DNA from: Bradyrhizobium sp. DOA9 | Lineage (GTDB): Bacteria > Pseudomonadota > Alphaproteobacteria > Rhizobiales > Xanthobacteraceae | Length of the DNA stretch: 64,000 nt | NCBI RefSeq assembly: GCF_000617845.2 | Contig: NZ_DF820425.1 | Span: 379,690-443,689, forward strand | Direction: 5' to 3' | In this document: in pieces, positions 25,692-38,824 of the stretch | Layout: every line of letters starts with the position of its first letter | Position numbering within the stretch: position 1 is the stretch's first letter | Notes under the pieces: model-generated | Database searches by the model: none | Seen by the model: the letters and a program-made list of their open reading frames with translations, nothing else | Told to the model about the DNA's origin: nothing | Program-made: the position numbers and the translations under genes

Positions 25692-28502
25692 ATGCATGAC
25701 CGCGCTTCGAAGCCGCCCTTCGACCCCTCGATCCAGGTCTCGCCGAACAATCCCTGCCCCTTCCTGCGCGGCCTCGTCGGCGAAGGTTTCGTCGATGGCG
25801 GCACCGTCCCACTCCGGACGCTGTCGCAGACCATCGCAAATGCGAGCGGCGAGACCGGGCTGAAGAAGACCTCGGCCCGCATCCAGGTCCGCGGCGTCGC
25901 ACTGATCGCCAACGGCGCCTGTCACATCCTGCAAAGCATCTTCTGGGGCGCACAGCTCAACACGCTGCGCGGCGGCCCGCTCGACAAGCTCGGTGCCGGC
26001 TCGCGCATCCTCGGCGTCGATGGTCGCGTCAACGAGGACGAGATTGCACGGCTTGCCGGTTTCGGCGGCACCTATGACGATCCCGATGGCGGCGGCACCG
26101 AGACCGGGCTCAACGCCTCGCAAATCCAGACCTTCATGAAGGACAACCTCAAGCGCGCCGGCAATCAAGCGCGCTGGTACTACCCGATCCTCATGAAGTT
26201 CGAATGGCCGATCCTGCTCAAGATCATGGGCAAGGGTCAGGGTGACGACCGCTATCTCAGCGTGGCCGAGGTGAGGACATTGTTCAACGAGCGCAAATTC
26301 CCTGACAGGATCACTCAGCGGGTCGTCAGCCAGCCGGTCACCCCGCCCTCGCTGATCTTGCGCGCGGCCGGCGGACTGGTCGCCGCGCTCCTCGTCTTCG
26401 GCATCGTGGCGCTGCGCTTTCCGGATCAATTCCAGCCGATGCTGCCCGGCATCCTCGGGGACCTCGTGGCCCCGCCATTGCCCGCGCACGTCGAACCCCG
26501 GGCCGCGTACTGGCTCGAGCAGAACTGGGCGCTGGAGGACCGGCACTGGTTTCATCACGCCAGCCAGGGCACCGCGACTTTCCCGGTGCCCTATCGCTGG
26601 TTCATGGCGCTCGAGCAGCCGCGGCTTCATTTCTTCGCAAAGCCCGGGATGCTGCATGACAGCGACCATCTTCAGCGCTTCGGCTTCATCCCGAGCCCGC
26701 AAACGATCAACACCGACGACGCCACGCTGCGCAGGTTCGGCTATGCCAACGTCTACGACAAGACGAAGCCGGTGCCGGCGCGTCTCTGGAATCCGCCGGT
26801 GAACTGGGGTCCCCAGGCCGAAAACGTCGACGGCCTGCCGGTCGGCTTCGCACGCATGACCGGCGTACCCGATCCCGCGACCGGCCAGATCGGCGAGGAC
26901 CGGATCGGCCTGACCTGCGCCGCCTGCCACACCGGCCAGATCCACTACAAGGGCATCGACATCCGCTTCGACGGCGGTCCGGCGATGACCGACCTGAGGA
27001 AGCTCGAGGTCACGACCGGTCTGTCGATCGCCTACACGCTCTACGTACCGGGGCGCTTCACGCGCTTCGCCGATCGCGTGCTCGGCCCTTCCGCCAGCGA
27101 TGCGGACCGCGACGCGCTGAAGCAGAAGCTGAGTGCGATCAGCACGTTCCTGGTCGACTGGGAGAAGACCTACGCGAAGACCATCGACGGCAAGACGAGG
27201 TTCAACGAGAAGACGAAGCGGGAAGAGAAGCAGCAGGACACCGAGGAAGGTTATGGCCGCCTCGATGCGCTCAACCGCATCGGCAACCAGGTCTTCTCCC
27301 AGGACATGGCGCTCAGCGGCCTCAGCGGCTTCGAGAAGAATCTGCATGCCAAGGACGCGCCGGTCAGCTTCCCGCCGATCTGGACCGTACCCTGGCTCAA
27401 ATACGCGCAATATGACGCTTCGATCGAACAGCCGCTGATCCGCAACGCCGGCGAAGCGCTGGGCGTGACCGCGCTGCTCAATCTGTCCGACAATACGCCC
27501 AAGGACCGGCTGTTCCGCTCGTCGATGGACGTCAAGAATCTGAACTGGATCGAGGATCTGCTGAAGGGATCGGCGCCCTATCCGAAAAAGCAGCTCTCCG
27601 GACTGACATCGCCGAAATGGCCGTCGGACATCTTCGGCGATGATGCCTGGAAGATCGATGGCGACCGCGTCAAACGTGGCCGCAAGCTCTACTCGGAGAT
27701 CTGCGTCGAATGCCATCTGGGTCCGGTCAACGATCCCGTGTTCGACACCGAGTTTCCCGCCCAGAGCATCTGGTCCTCGTCACGGTGGGAGACCATCGGC
27801 GACGAGAAATTCCTGAACGAGGTCCAGAAAAGCGCCAAGGGCATGGGGACCGACCCCGCTCAGGCCAGCGTGCTGGCGACGCGCACGGTTCAGGTGCCGG
27901 GCTTTCTCAAGCTCGATCCCACGCAGAACCTCAATGCCTGGTGGAATTGCAATCTGCCGGATATTTCTTCGACCGACATGCCATATTCGCTCGGCCTGAT
28001 GGTGCTCGTCGACATCGTCGCCCGCAAGGCAATGGACGATGCCAAGATCGACCCGAAGGTTCAGCAAGCCTGGTGGGGCAAGCGCAAGAACTGCCCCAAT
28101 CCCGGTCCGCAGCCGCCCGACAAGAACGAGCGGGGGCCCTGGTATCGCGCGCGCCCGCTCGATGGCGTCTGGGCCACCGCGCCTTACCTGCACAACGGAT
28201 CGGTCCCCTCGCTCTACTGGATGCTGAGCCCCGCGGCCGAGCGCCCCAAATCGTTCTGCATGGGTGGTGGCCGCGACTACGATCCGAAGCTGGTCGGCTT
28301 CGCGGTCGCCGACGGCGAGAGCTGCAAGACCGGGCAGTCGCGCTTCTCGACGCGGGCGTCTGATGGCACCGAGCTGTTCGGCAACAGCAATGCCGGCCAC
28401 TCGTTCGATGGCACGCCGGGCCCCGGCAAGGACGGCACCATCGGCCGCGTGCTCAAGGAGCAGGAGCGCTACGACCTGATCGAGTATCTGAAGACGCTGT
28501 AG
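25692..28502 (+). CDS. Membrane-anchored dihaem cytochrome c with N-terminal PCP-motif domain
   Basis: A 936-residue protein. Residues 1-220 form a domain with a Pro-Cys-Pro motif (NNPCPFLRGLVGEGFVDGG), reminiscent of haem-thiolate peroxidases, and a DGRVNEDE acidic segment. A single membrane helix follows (about 221-244, LILRAAGGLVAALLVFGIVA). The large C-terminal part has two c-type haem motifs, CAACH (about 407-411) and CVECH (about 671-675), with a peroxidase-like layout (GVWATAPYLHNGSVPSLYWML). The C-terminal part would be periplasmic. It resembles rhizobial 'dihaem cytochrome c peroxidase' proteins. The start at 25692 begins MHDRASKPPF. Substrate unknown. Confidence 0.8.
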   Translation: MHDRASKPPFDPSIQVSPNNPCPFLRGLVGEGFVDGGTVPLRTLSQTIANASGETGLKKTSARIQVRGVALIANGACHILQSIFWGAQLNTLRGGPLDKLGAGSRILGVDGRVNEDEIARLAGFGGTYDDPDGGGTETGLNASQIQTFMKDNLKRAGNQARWYYPILMKFEWPILLKIMGKGQGDDRYLSVAEVRTLFNERKFPDRITQRVVSQPVTPPSLILRAAGGLVAALLVFGIVALRFPDQFQPMLPGILGDLVAPPLPAHVEPRAAYWLEQNWALEDRHWFHHASQGTATFPVPYRWFMALEQPRLHFFAKPGMLHDSDHLQRFGFIPSPQTINTDDATLRRFGYANVYDKTKPVPARLWNPPVNWGPQAENVDGLPVGFARMTGVPDPATGQIGEDRIGLTCAACHTGQIHYKGIDIRFDGGPAMTDLRKLEVTTGLSIAYTLYVPGRFTRFADRVLGPSASDADRDALKQKLSAISTFLVDWEKTYAKTIDGKTRFNEKTKREEKQQDTEEGYGRLDALNRIGNQVFSQDMALSGLSGFEKNLHAKDAPVSFPPIWTVPWLKYAQYDASIEQPLIRNAGEALGVTALLNLSDNTPKDRLFRSSMDVKNLNWIEDLLKGSAPYPKKQLSGLTSPKWPSDIFGDDAWKIDGDRVKRGRKLYSEICVECHLGPVNDPVFDTEFPAQSIWSSSRWETIGDEKFLNEVQKSAKGMGTDPAQASVLATRTVQVPGFLKLDPTQNLNAWWNCNLPDISSTDMPYSLGLMVLVDIVARKAMDDAKIDPKVQQAWWGKRKNCPNPGPQPPDKNERGPWYRARPLDGVWATAPYLHNGSVPSLYWMLSPAAERPKSFCMGGGRDYDPKLVGFAVADGESCKTGQSRFSTRASDGTELFGNSNAGHSFDGTPGPGKDGTIGRVLKEQERYDLIEYLKTL

Positions 28503-28589
28503 CGCCTTGTCGTCATGGCCGGGCTTGTCCCCGGGCATGATGGAGTTTGCGGAACGAGCAGTAGCTCAGGATGCGTCCGGGCCGTGCTC

Positions 28590-29537
28590 TCACTTGAACA
28601 GCGGCGTGCCCGGCACGAAGGCGTCGAAGGCGGCCCAGAACTGGGCGCGGTAGCGATCCTGCTCCTGGAGGATCTCGTGCTTGGAGCCAGCGATCACGAG
28701 ATGGGAGCCGGCGCGCAGATGATAGGCGAACTCCTCGATCGCCGCGGTCGAGACCACGGTGTCGTTGGAGGCCGCCAGCATCAGGATCGGCTGGCGGATC
28801 TGGGAGGGGTAGTTCACGCGCTTGAAGGTGTGCATGGCGCGGAAGGCGGTATCGGCCCAGGCGACCGTCGGCGAGGCCAGTCCGAGCGTCAGATCTTCCT
28901 CCAGGATCGCGGCATTGCGCGCATAGCGTACGGGATCGCTGGTCAGGGGATTGTTGATGAAGGGCTCGAGCCCGGTGAGGCGGTCGCTGCCGCCGGGAAC
29001 GTAGCGGCCGCCCTGCCCGAGCAGGCGCATCGTCTTGAGCAGCGCACGCACCGGCAGCGAGGTGGTGCGCCCGGGCAGGTCGATCATCGGCGCCGACAGC
29101 ACCATGCGGTCGAACCAGCGCTTGCCGGCATGCGCCACCCGCAGCAGCACCGTGCCGCCCATGGAGTGGGCGAGCGCGAAGAAGGGCGGCGGGCAATCCG
29201 GCAGCACCACCTGCTGCACGAAGGTCTCGACATCGATCTCGAAATCGGCGAAGTCGCGCACATAGCCCTTGCGCGGATCGCGCAGGCGGCGCGACGAATG
29301 GCCCTGCCCGCGCCAGTCGATCATCGCCACCGCAAAGCCGCGGTCGCGCAAATCGCGCACGGTCTCGAAATACTTCTCGATCTGCTCGCTGCGCCCGGTG
29401 AAGACGCAAACCGTACCCTTGCGGCCCGCCGGCGGCGCCCAGCGCGCAAAGCGCAGCTCGACGCCATCAGGGGTCTTGATGGTGCCGCTGACGACGTTTT
29501 CGGGGACGGGATTGGCGGGAATCGAGACCAGCGTCAT
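28590..29537 (-). CDS. Alpha/beta hydrolase, monoglyceride/lysophospholipase type
   Basis: A 315-residue cytosolic hydrolase. It has AHSMGGT with the nucleophilic Ser, a family block FAVAMIDWRGQGHSSR, an Asp in LAASNDTVV and the His in AGSKHEIL. This matches the PldB/lysophospholipase-like (Hydrolase_4) group. The start at 29537 begins MTLVSIPA; a longer reading would run into the ROSE region. It is transcribed away from the heat-shock gene; the RpoH-type promoter of the latter lies upstream at 29609. Confidence 0.9.
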   Translation of the reverse strand: MTLVSIPANPVPENVVSGTIKTPDGVELRFARWAPPAGRKGTVCVFTGRSEQIEKYFETVRDLRDRGFAVAMIDWRGQGHSSRRLRDPRKGYVRDFADFEIDVETFVQQVVLPDCPPPFFALAHSMGGTVLLRVAHAGKRWFDRMVLSAPMIDLPGRTTSLPVRALLKTMRLLGQGGRYVPGGSDRLTGLEPFINNPLTSDPVRYARNAAILEEDLTLGLASPTVAWADTAFRAMHTFKRVNYPSQIRQPILMLAASNDTVVSTAAIEEFAYHLRAGSHLVIAGSKHEILQEQDRYRAQFWAAFDAFVPGTPLFK

Positions 29538-29608
29538 TGGGGCGTGCTTGGGCGGAAAGTGCTGCAAATCAAGGGGCCAAAGCGCCGAAAAGGCGCCTGT
29601 CCCGCCCT

Positions 29609-29636
29609 CTTGAACGCCGTCTCGTTCCACCCATAT
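29609..29636 (+). promoter_or_regulatory. RpoH (sigma32)-type heat-shock promoter
   Basis: CTTG at 29609-29612 and CCATAT at 29631-29636 are separated by 18 bases, matching the alphaproteobacterial RpoH consensus. The predicted start is near 29644, about 111 bases before the hsp20 ATG. Confidence 0.7.
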
Positions 29637-29643
29637 CACCTTC

Positions 29644-29757
29644 GTGCAGGCCGCTACCAGTGTTTCGGAACCGGAACATCAGGCTGCACACAGACTAAAG
29701 CCCGGCCCGATTGGCGGGCGGGTTACCAACAGTCGCTCAATGGAGGACTTGACCATG
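29644..29757 (+). promoter_or_regulatory. ROSE-type RNA thermometer in the hsp20 leader
   Basis: The last hairpin pairs AGTC (29731-29734) with GACT (29746-29749) and CTC (29736-29738) with GAG (29743-29745), with G29735 bulged and loop AATG. It buries the ribosome site GGAGG (29742-29746). The sequence TCGCT matches the ROSE consensus UYGCU with its bulged G. An upstream hairpin pairs CCCG-G-CCCG (29701-29709) with CGGGCGGG (29715-29722). ROSE elements control small heat-shock genes in Bradyrhizobium by melting at high temperature. Confidence 0.85.
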
Positions 29758-30219
29758 CGTACCTACGATCTCACTCCGTTCTACCGTTCCACCGTCGGCT
29801 TCGACCGTCTCTTCAACCTGCTTGACCAGGCCAGCTCCGACGGCAGCCCCGGCTATCCCCCCTACAACATCGAGCGCACCGGCGAGAACGCCTACCGCAT
29901 CACCGTTGCGGTCTCGGGCTTTGCCAAGGACGAGCTCTCCATCGTCGCGAAGGAAAACACGCTGACGATCAAGGGCGAGAAGGTCGCGAACGAGAACTCG
30001 AAATCCGAAGTGCTCTACCGCGGCATCGCCGCGCGTGCCTTCGAGCGCGCCTTCCAGCTTGCCGACTTCGTGCAGGTGAAGGACGCCTCGCTCGAGAACG
30101 GGCTGCTTCACGTCGACCTCGTCCGCGAGATTCCCGAGGCCAAGAAGCCGCGCCAGATCGCGATCAACGCCGGCGCCAAGGCGCAGGTGATCGAGAACTC
30201 GGCCGCGCAGGCCGCCTGA
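29755..30219 (+). CDS. Small heat shock protein Hsp20 (class A)
   Basis: A 154-residue alpha-crystallin-type chaperone that holds unfolding proteins in the cytosol. The N-terminus MRTYDLTPFYRSTVGFDRLF is typical for rhizobial class A. The alpha-crystallin domain runs about residues 38-135 (ENAYRITVAVSGFAKDELS, ...ASLENGLLHVDLVREIPE), with IAINAG in the tail. The start at 29755 has GGAGG nine bases upstream inside the ROSE hairpin. An RpoH promoter and a strong terminator frame it, so it is a monocistronic heat-shock unit. Confidence 0.95.
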   Translation: MRTYDLTPFYRSTVGFDRLFNLLDQASSDGSPGYPPYNIERTGENAYRITVAVSGFAKDELSIVAKENTLTIKGEKVANENSKSEVLYRGIAARAFERAFQLADFVQVKDASLENGLLHVDLVREIPEAKKPRQIAINAGAKAQVIENSAAQAA

Positions 30220-30254
30220 GCCAGGCGACCAAACCGAACGACTTCCAGGTTGCG

Positions 30255-30284
30255 AAAACGCCCCGGTGCCCCGGGGCGTTTTTT
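30255..30284 (+). terminator. Rho-independent terminator after hsp20
   Basis: AAAACGCCCCGG (30255-30266) pairs perfectly with CCGGGGCGTTTT (30271-30282) around loop TGCC, and a run of six T covers 30279-30284. Confidence 0.95.
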
Positions 30285-30379
30285 GTTGCGCATGCAATCA
30301 GTGGGCGATATGATTACATCATAAACTATTGGTTGATTTTGTTCGTCGTTGTTTTCATTTTCGCGCGCGAGATTGTTTC

Positions 30380-31693
30380 ATGCGTTTCCGCTCGTTGATG
30401 CCGCTCCTCATCCTCGCAATGTCAGCAACTGCCGGGCCCACGAACGCGGCGCCCGCAAAGGCCGTCGGCGACTGCATGGGGGACAACAAGTTCATCTATC
30501 ATGCCGGGACCCAACTTGTTCCCACCACGACCTTCCTTGCCGCGGGCAACACCGCGAACTTCATCCTCAAGGAACAGTTCAAGCCCGACGCCACGTATTA
30601 CGTGAAATTCGACGCGCACTATCTCAAAGGCCCTCCCATTGGCGGCAGAAACGCAATTTCTGCCTCACAGATTCCAGACAATCACCCCTACATCACCAGT
30701 GGGCTCGCCAATAAAGGGGACACGCTGGCTTCGGTCAGCGTTCCCGCCGCGCTCGGCTCTCATTGGATGACGGGTGTCATCAGAATCTATGCCTGCGAAA
30801 ATGACAACGCTCCTTCCGTCAACAGCATCGTCAAGATGTACGTGAGTTCGACCTCCTGGAGCACCCCGATCGCGCTCGTCACCGTGATCCTGCTCTATGT
30901 TGCGGCAGCATTCGCCTTTCGCACCAAGCTCCCGACCGACGGAAATGCAACGCTGGCCGAGCGCAGAGCCAGGGAAAGGTTTCTCGACCCCGTCATCATG
31001 ACGGCCGGCATAGACGGTCGGGGAAGCTTGGCGAAGCTGCAGATCCTGTTCTTCTCGATCATCGTCTTTGTGCTGCTGCTCTTCATATTGCTCAGAACCG
31101 GAGAGCTTTCCGATCTTTCGCAGACGATACTCTTGTTGCTTGGCATTGCGGCCATCGGATCGACGGCGGCGAAGGGTACCGATAATCGGCAGAACCAGCT
31201 CGAATTCGAGAACGCGAACTGGCTCGCGCAAAAGAACTGGATCGGCGTACGAGGCCTTGCACGAACCAACGAGGCGAAATGGAGCGACATACTCACGACC
31301 GACGGCGAATTCGACGTGTACCGCTATCAAAGCTGCATCTTCAGCCTCATCGTCGGCGGCGCATTGCTCGTGGTCGGCGTCAATCAGCTCGCCACGTTCG
31401 AAATCCCCGCCACACTGCTCGGCATCTTGGGGCTCAGCCAAGTGGTGTACGTCACCGGCAAGCTCGTCTCGCCTCCGGCGCTTGCGGATCTGAACAAATC
31501 CGTCAAGGCGTTACGTGAGCTGGAGCAGGCCGCTCAGACCGCCGCGGCCCGGGTTCCCACGACCAATGTCAACGATCCAGCGATCGCAGCCGAAGTCAAA
31601 CGATACCGCGAAGCGGCTGTCGCAACGGCGGCTTCGTTCCACGCAGTGACGAACCTCAGCCGCCCGACCAATCTCGATCCGTCACTGCCTTGA
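30380..31693 (+). CDS. Unknown secreted/membrane protein with C-terminal membrane domain
   Basis: A 437-residue protein. A signal peptide (MRFRSLMPLLILAMSATAGPTNAA) leads into a periplasmic domain of about 150 residues. Membrane helices follow near 173-193 (WSTPIALVTVILLYVAAAF), about 225-270 in two helices (KLQILFFSIIVFVLLLFILL, then QTILLLLGIAAIGS), and a further pair near 320-365. A short helical tail ends it. I do not recognise the family. It stands alone between the hsp20 terminator and the hydrolase gene. The start at 30380 begins the signal peptide. Confidence 0.75.
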   Translation: MRFRSLMPLLILAMSATAGPTNAAPAKAVGDCMGDNKFIYHAGTQLVPTTTFLAAGNTANFILKEQFKPDATYYVKFDAHYLKGPPIGGRNAISASQIPDNHPYITSGLANKGDTLASVSVPAALGSHWMTGVIRIYACENDNAPSVNSIVKMYVSSTSWSTPIALVTVILLYVAAAFAFRTKLPTDGNATLAERRARERFLDPVIMTAGIDGRGSLAKLQILFFSIIVFVLLLFILLRTGELSDLSQTILLLLGIAAIGSTAAKGTDNRQNQLEFENANWLAQKNWIGVRGLARTNEAKWSDILTTDGEFDVYRYQSCIFSLIVGGALLVVGVNQLATFEIPATLLGILGLSQVVYVTGKLVSPPALADLNKSVKALRELEQAAQTAAARVPTTNVNDPAIAAEVKRYREAAVATAASFHAVTNLSRPTNLDPSLP

Positions 31694-31852
31694 GTGCGTC
31701 AACAGTCCTTGGCGACGGAGCATGCAGAGATCCGGCATAAGAAGCGCGATCCGGCTCCTGCCGCTGCACTGCATCACAGAGCGGTGAAGGCGTAACACCG
31801 TCGCCTCGCCCTCCGTCCTTTGGGCATCGCACCAAAAACACGGAGAAAGATC

Positions 31853-32623
31853 ATGTCACTCTGGCGCAGCCTTTTCGTCGCCGCGAGCCTGTTGGCGGCT
31901 CCCCTCGGCCTTGCTCATGCCCAGACACCGCAGACGGTGAAGGCGAAGAACGTCGTGCTGGTGCACGGCGCCTGGGCCGACGGCTCGAGCTGGTCGGAGG
32001 TGATCCCGATCCTGCAGGCTGCAGGCCTGCATGTCACCGCCGTGCAGAATCCGCTGTCATCGCTCAGCGATTCCGTCGAGGCGACCAAGCGGGCGCTGGC
32101 CGAGCAGGATGGCCCGACCGTGCTGGTCGCGCATTCCTGGGGCGGCACCGTGATCAGCCAGGTCGGTACCGACCCGAAGGTGACCGGCCTCGTCTACGTC
32201 GCCGCGCGCGCGCCCGATGCGAACGAGGATTTCGTGGCGCTGTCGAAGCAGTTTCCGACCGGACCGGCGCGTGCCGGCATCGTGGAGCGCGACGGCTATA
32301 CCAAGCTCTCGGAAGAGGCCTTCCTGAAGTACTTCGCCAACGGCGTGAAGCCGGCGCAGGCGAGGGAGCTCTACGCGGTGCAATGGCCGACCGCGGCCTC
32401 GATCTTCGCCGGCCGCACCACGGAGGCGGCCTGGCGCTCCAAGCCGAGCTGGTACGCGGTGTCGAAGAACGACTACACCATCAACCCCGATTTCGAGCGC
32501 TTCCTCGCCAAGCGCATGAACGCCACCACGATCGAGCTCGATGCCGGCCACCTCTCCCTGGTGTCGCATCCGAAGGAGGTGGCGAATCTGATCCTGGATG
32601 CGGCGGGCTATCCGCGGAGCTGA
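31853..32623 (+). CDS. Secreted alpha/beta hydrolase
   Basis: A 256-residue precursor with a signal peptide (MSLWRSLFVAASLLAAPLGLAHAQ). The mature hydrolase has VLVHGAWADGSSW, AHSWGGTV with nucleophilic Ser, and the catalytic His in AGHLSLVSHP. This is the EstC/salicylate-esterase-like group. It should work in the periplasm on small esters. Upstream, 31694-31852 holds a leader without clear signal. A terminator follows at 32645. Natural substrate unknown. Confidence 0.9.
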   Translation: MSLWRSLFVAASLLAAPLGLAHAQTPQTVKAKNVVLVHGAWADGSSWSEVIPILQAAGLHVTAVQNPLSSLSDSVEATKRALAEQDGPTVLVAHSWGGTVISQVGTDPKVTGLVYVAARAPDANEDFVALSKQFPTGPARAGIVERDGYTKLSEEAFLKYFANGVKPAQARELYAVQWPTAASIFAGRTTEAAWRSKPSWYAVSKNDYTINPDFERFLAKRMNATTIELDAGHLSLVSHPKEVANLILDAAGYPRS

Positions 32624-32644
32624 GGCGCAGTCATTTCACGCAAG

Positions 32645-32672
32645 AGCGCCCGAGCGGTTCTCGGGCGCTTTT
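32645..32672. terminator. Bidirectional rho-independent terminator
   Basis: AGCGCCCGAG (32645-32654) pairs with CTCGGGCGCT (32660-32669) around a five-base loop, followed by TTTT to 32672. It serves the rightward hydrolase and lies 15 bp beyond the stop of the convergent Pro-rich gene. Confidence 0.85.
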
Positions 32673-32686
32673 CCGTTTGCTGACGG

Positions 32687-33442
32687 TTAATCCAGCCCCT
32701 GCGCGGCCGGCATCTCCTGCGTGGGCAGGATGGTCGGGGGCGCCTTGGCCTGACCCACGGTTGGCGCGGCAGCTTGCAGTGCAGCCTCGGCCGGCTTCGC
32801 CTGCATGGCCGCGGCTTGCTGTGCGGGTTGGGCCTGCGCGGCCTGAGCCTGTCGTGCTGCGGGCTCGGTCGGCTTCGCAGCGGTCGGCGTCTCGGCGCGC
32901 CGCGGGGCGGGCTTCGGCAGCGGCACGGCGCGGCTTGCCACATGCGGGATCGAGGCCGGGGGGCGCGGCGGGCCGCTGCGGATCGCGGTCGGCGGCGGCA
33001 GCGCGGTTTGCGGCCCGTAGGGTGCGAGCGCGCGGTCCTCATAGGCCGGCGCCATGCCATAGGCATCGGCGGCGGGCATGAAGTGGATGATCCGCCCGTC
33101 TCGGGCGTCGATCACCAGCCGGCCATCGTCGCCGCTTCTGTCGATCACCGCGATGGTGTAGACGCTGCCGCGCAGGCGCGGAATGCCCAGCGGCGAGAAG
33201 CCGTTTTCACGAAGCACGGCGTAGACCTCGGTCGGCGGCAACAGGGCCGGCGCCGGGCCGCGTTCCTCGTAGCCGTAACCGTAGCGCGGCGGCGGGGCCT
33301 CCGGCGGGGCGTAGGGCCCGTCGAAATCCGACACCGTGATGACGGCCCCTCTCGCAATACCGCTGGCGGGAACCTGCGCATGCCCCGCAGCGGCCGCCAG
33401 CACCAGCGCGGCGGCCGCGACACATCCTGTGAAAAACTTCAT
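32687..33442 (-). CDS. Secreted PepSY-like protein with long Pro/Ala-rich tail
   Basis: A 251-residue precursor with signal peptide MKFFTGCVAAAALVLAAAAGHAQ. Residues about 70-125 have a PepSY-like pattern (VYAVLRENGFSPLGIPRLRG, VIDRSGDDGRLVIDARDGRI). The rest is low complexity, rich in Pro, Ala, Gln (PAEAALQAAAPT etc.). It probably stays in the periplasm. A similar pattern is common in Bradyrhizobium hypothetical proteins. No enzymatic motif. Confidence 0.78.
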   Translation of the reverse strand: MKFFTGCVAAAALVLAAAAGHAQVPASGIARGAVITVSDFDGPYAPPEAPPPRYGYGYEERGPAPALLPPTEVYAVLRENGFSPLGIPRLRGSVYTIAVIDRSGDDGRLVIDARDGRIIHFMPAADAYGMAPAYEDRALAPYGPQTALPPPTAIRSGPPRPPASIPHVASRAVPLPKPAPRRAETPTAAKPTEPAARQAQAAQAQPAQQAAAMQAKPAEAALQAAAPTVGQAKAPPTILPTQEMPAAQGLD

Positions 33443-33933
33443 GATCGAGACGCTCCTGTCAGGCCCTCCGGTGGCCGCCCTCTTTCGCTTCTCGCGGCGT
33501 GGCACCGCCTTCCGAAGGGTTGATCCGAAGCTTCATCGGGGATTTCGGCGCCGCCGGGGCCGGATCAGGGCGCGTTTGCTTCAAAACCGGGGCTGCGCAA
33601 CTTTTGGAAAGCGATTGATCGGCTACTGCGGAATCGGGACTTTCGCGCGCTTGTGTGCTAGACAAAAATTTGGCAAGGTGATGGTTAGGACAGGAAGACT
33701 GTCTCATTTTGCTTGCGGTTCCGGCATAGGGATTGCAGCGAGAATCGGTGCTCTCGAGCGCCGGCAAGGTACCAGGCAAAGCCGTTCTCGGGGACGAAGA
33801 ACGCCTAGGCCTGAATTTAAGAAAATGCGGCTCGCAGAGGACGAGCGGTGACCCAGAGGCGGGTGCCGCGGAACGCCCAAGGTGCGCCGAAGAAGCCGGT
33901 GAGACAGCTTGCCGCATGGAGAGGATTGGAACA
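33443..33933. other. 491-bp leader region of gltB without a supported gene
   Basis: The frame of gltB stays open back to 33733, but the extra N-terminal residues have no family match. A/T-rich stretches (33650-33720) may carry the promoter of gltB, though I cannot assign -35/-10 boxes. No hairpin of note and no small gene with a ribosome site seen. Confidence 0.5.
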
Positions 33934-38679
<4,746 letters not shown>

Positions 38680-38690
38680 GGCATCACACC

Positions 38691-38778
38691 CCGTCATTGC
38701 GAGCGAAGCGAAGCAATCCAGACTTTCTTCCTTGATGCAGACTGGATTGCTTCGTCGCTTCGCTCCTCGCAATGACGG
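38691..38778. repeat. Palindromic intergenic repeat between gltB and gltD
   Basis: CCGTCATTGCGAG (38691-38703) pairs perfectly with CTCGCAATGACGG (38766-38778), and GCGAAGCAATCCAGA with the inner TCTGGATTGCTTCG-type arm. The same family lies at 17070 and, reduced, at 49252. It may act as an mRNA stabilising or processing hairpin in the gltBD transcript. Confidence 0.85.
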
Positions 38779-38824
38779 TGAGGAAACAACAAGACGAACT
38801 TAAGCGGCAGGGACTTCGGGTTTA

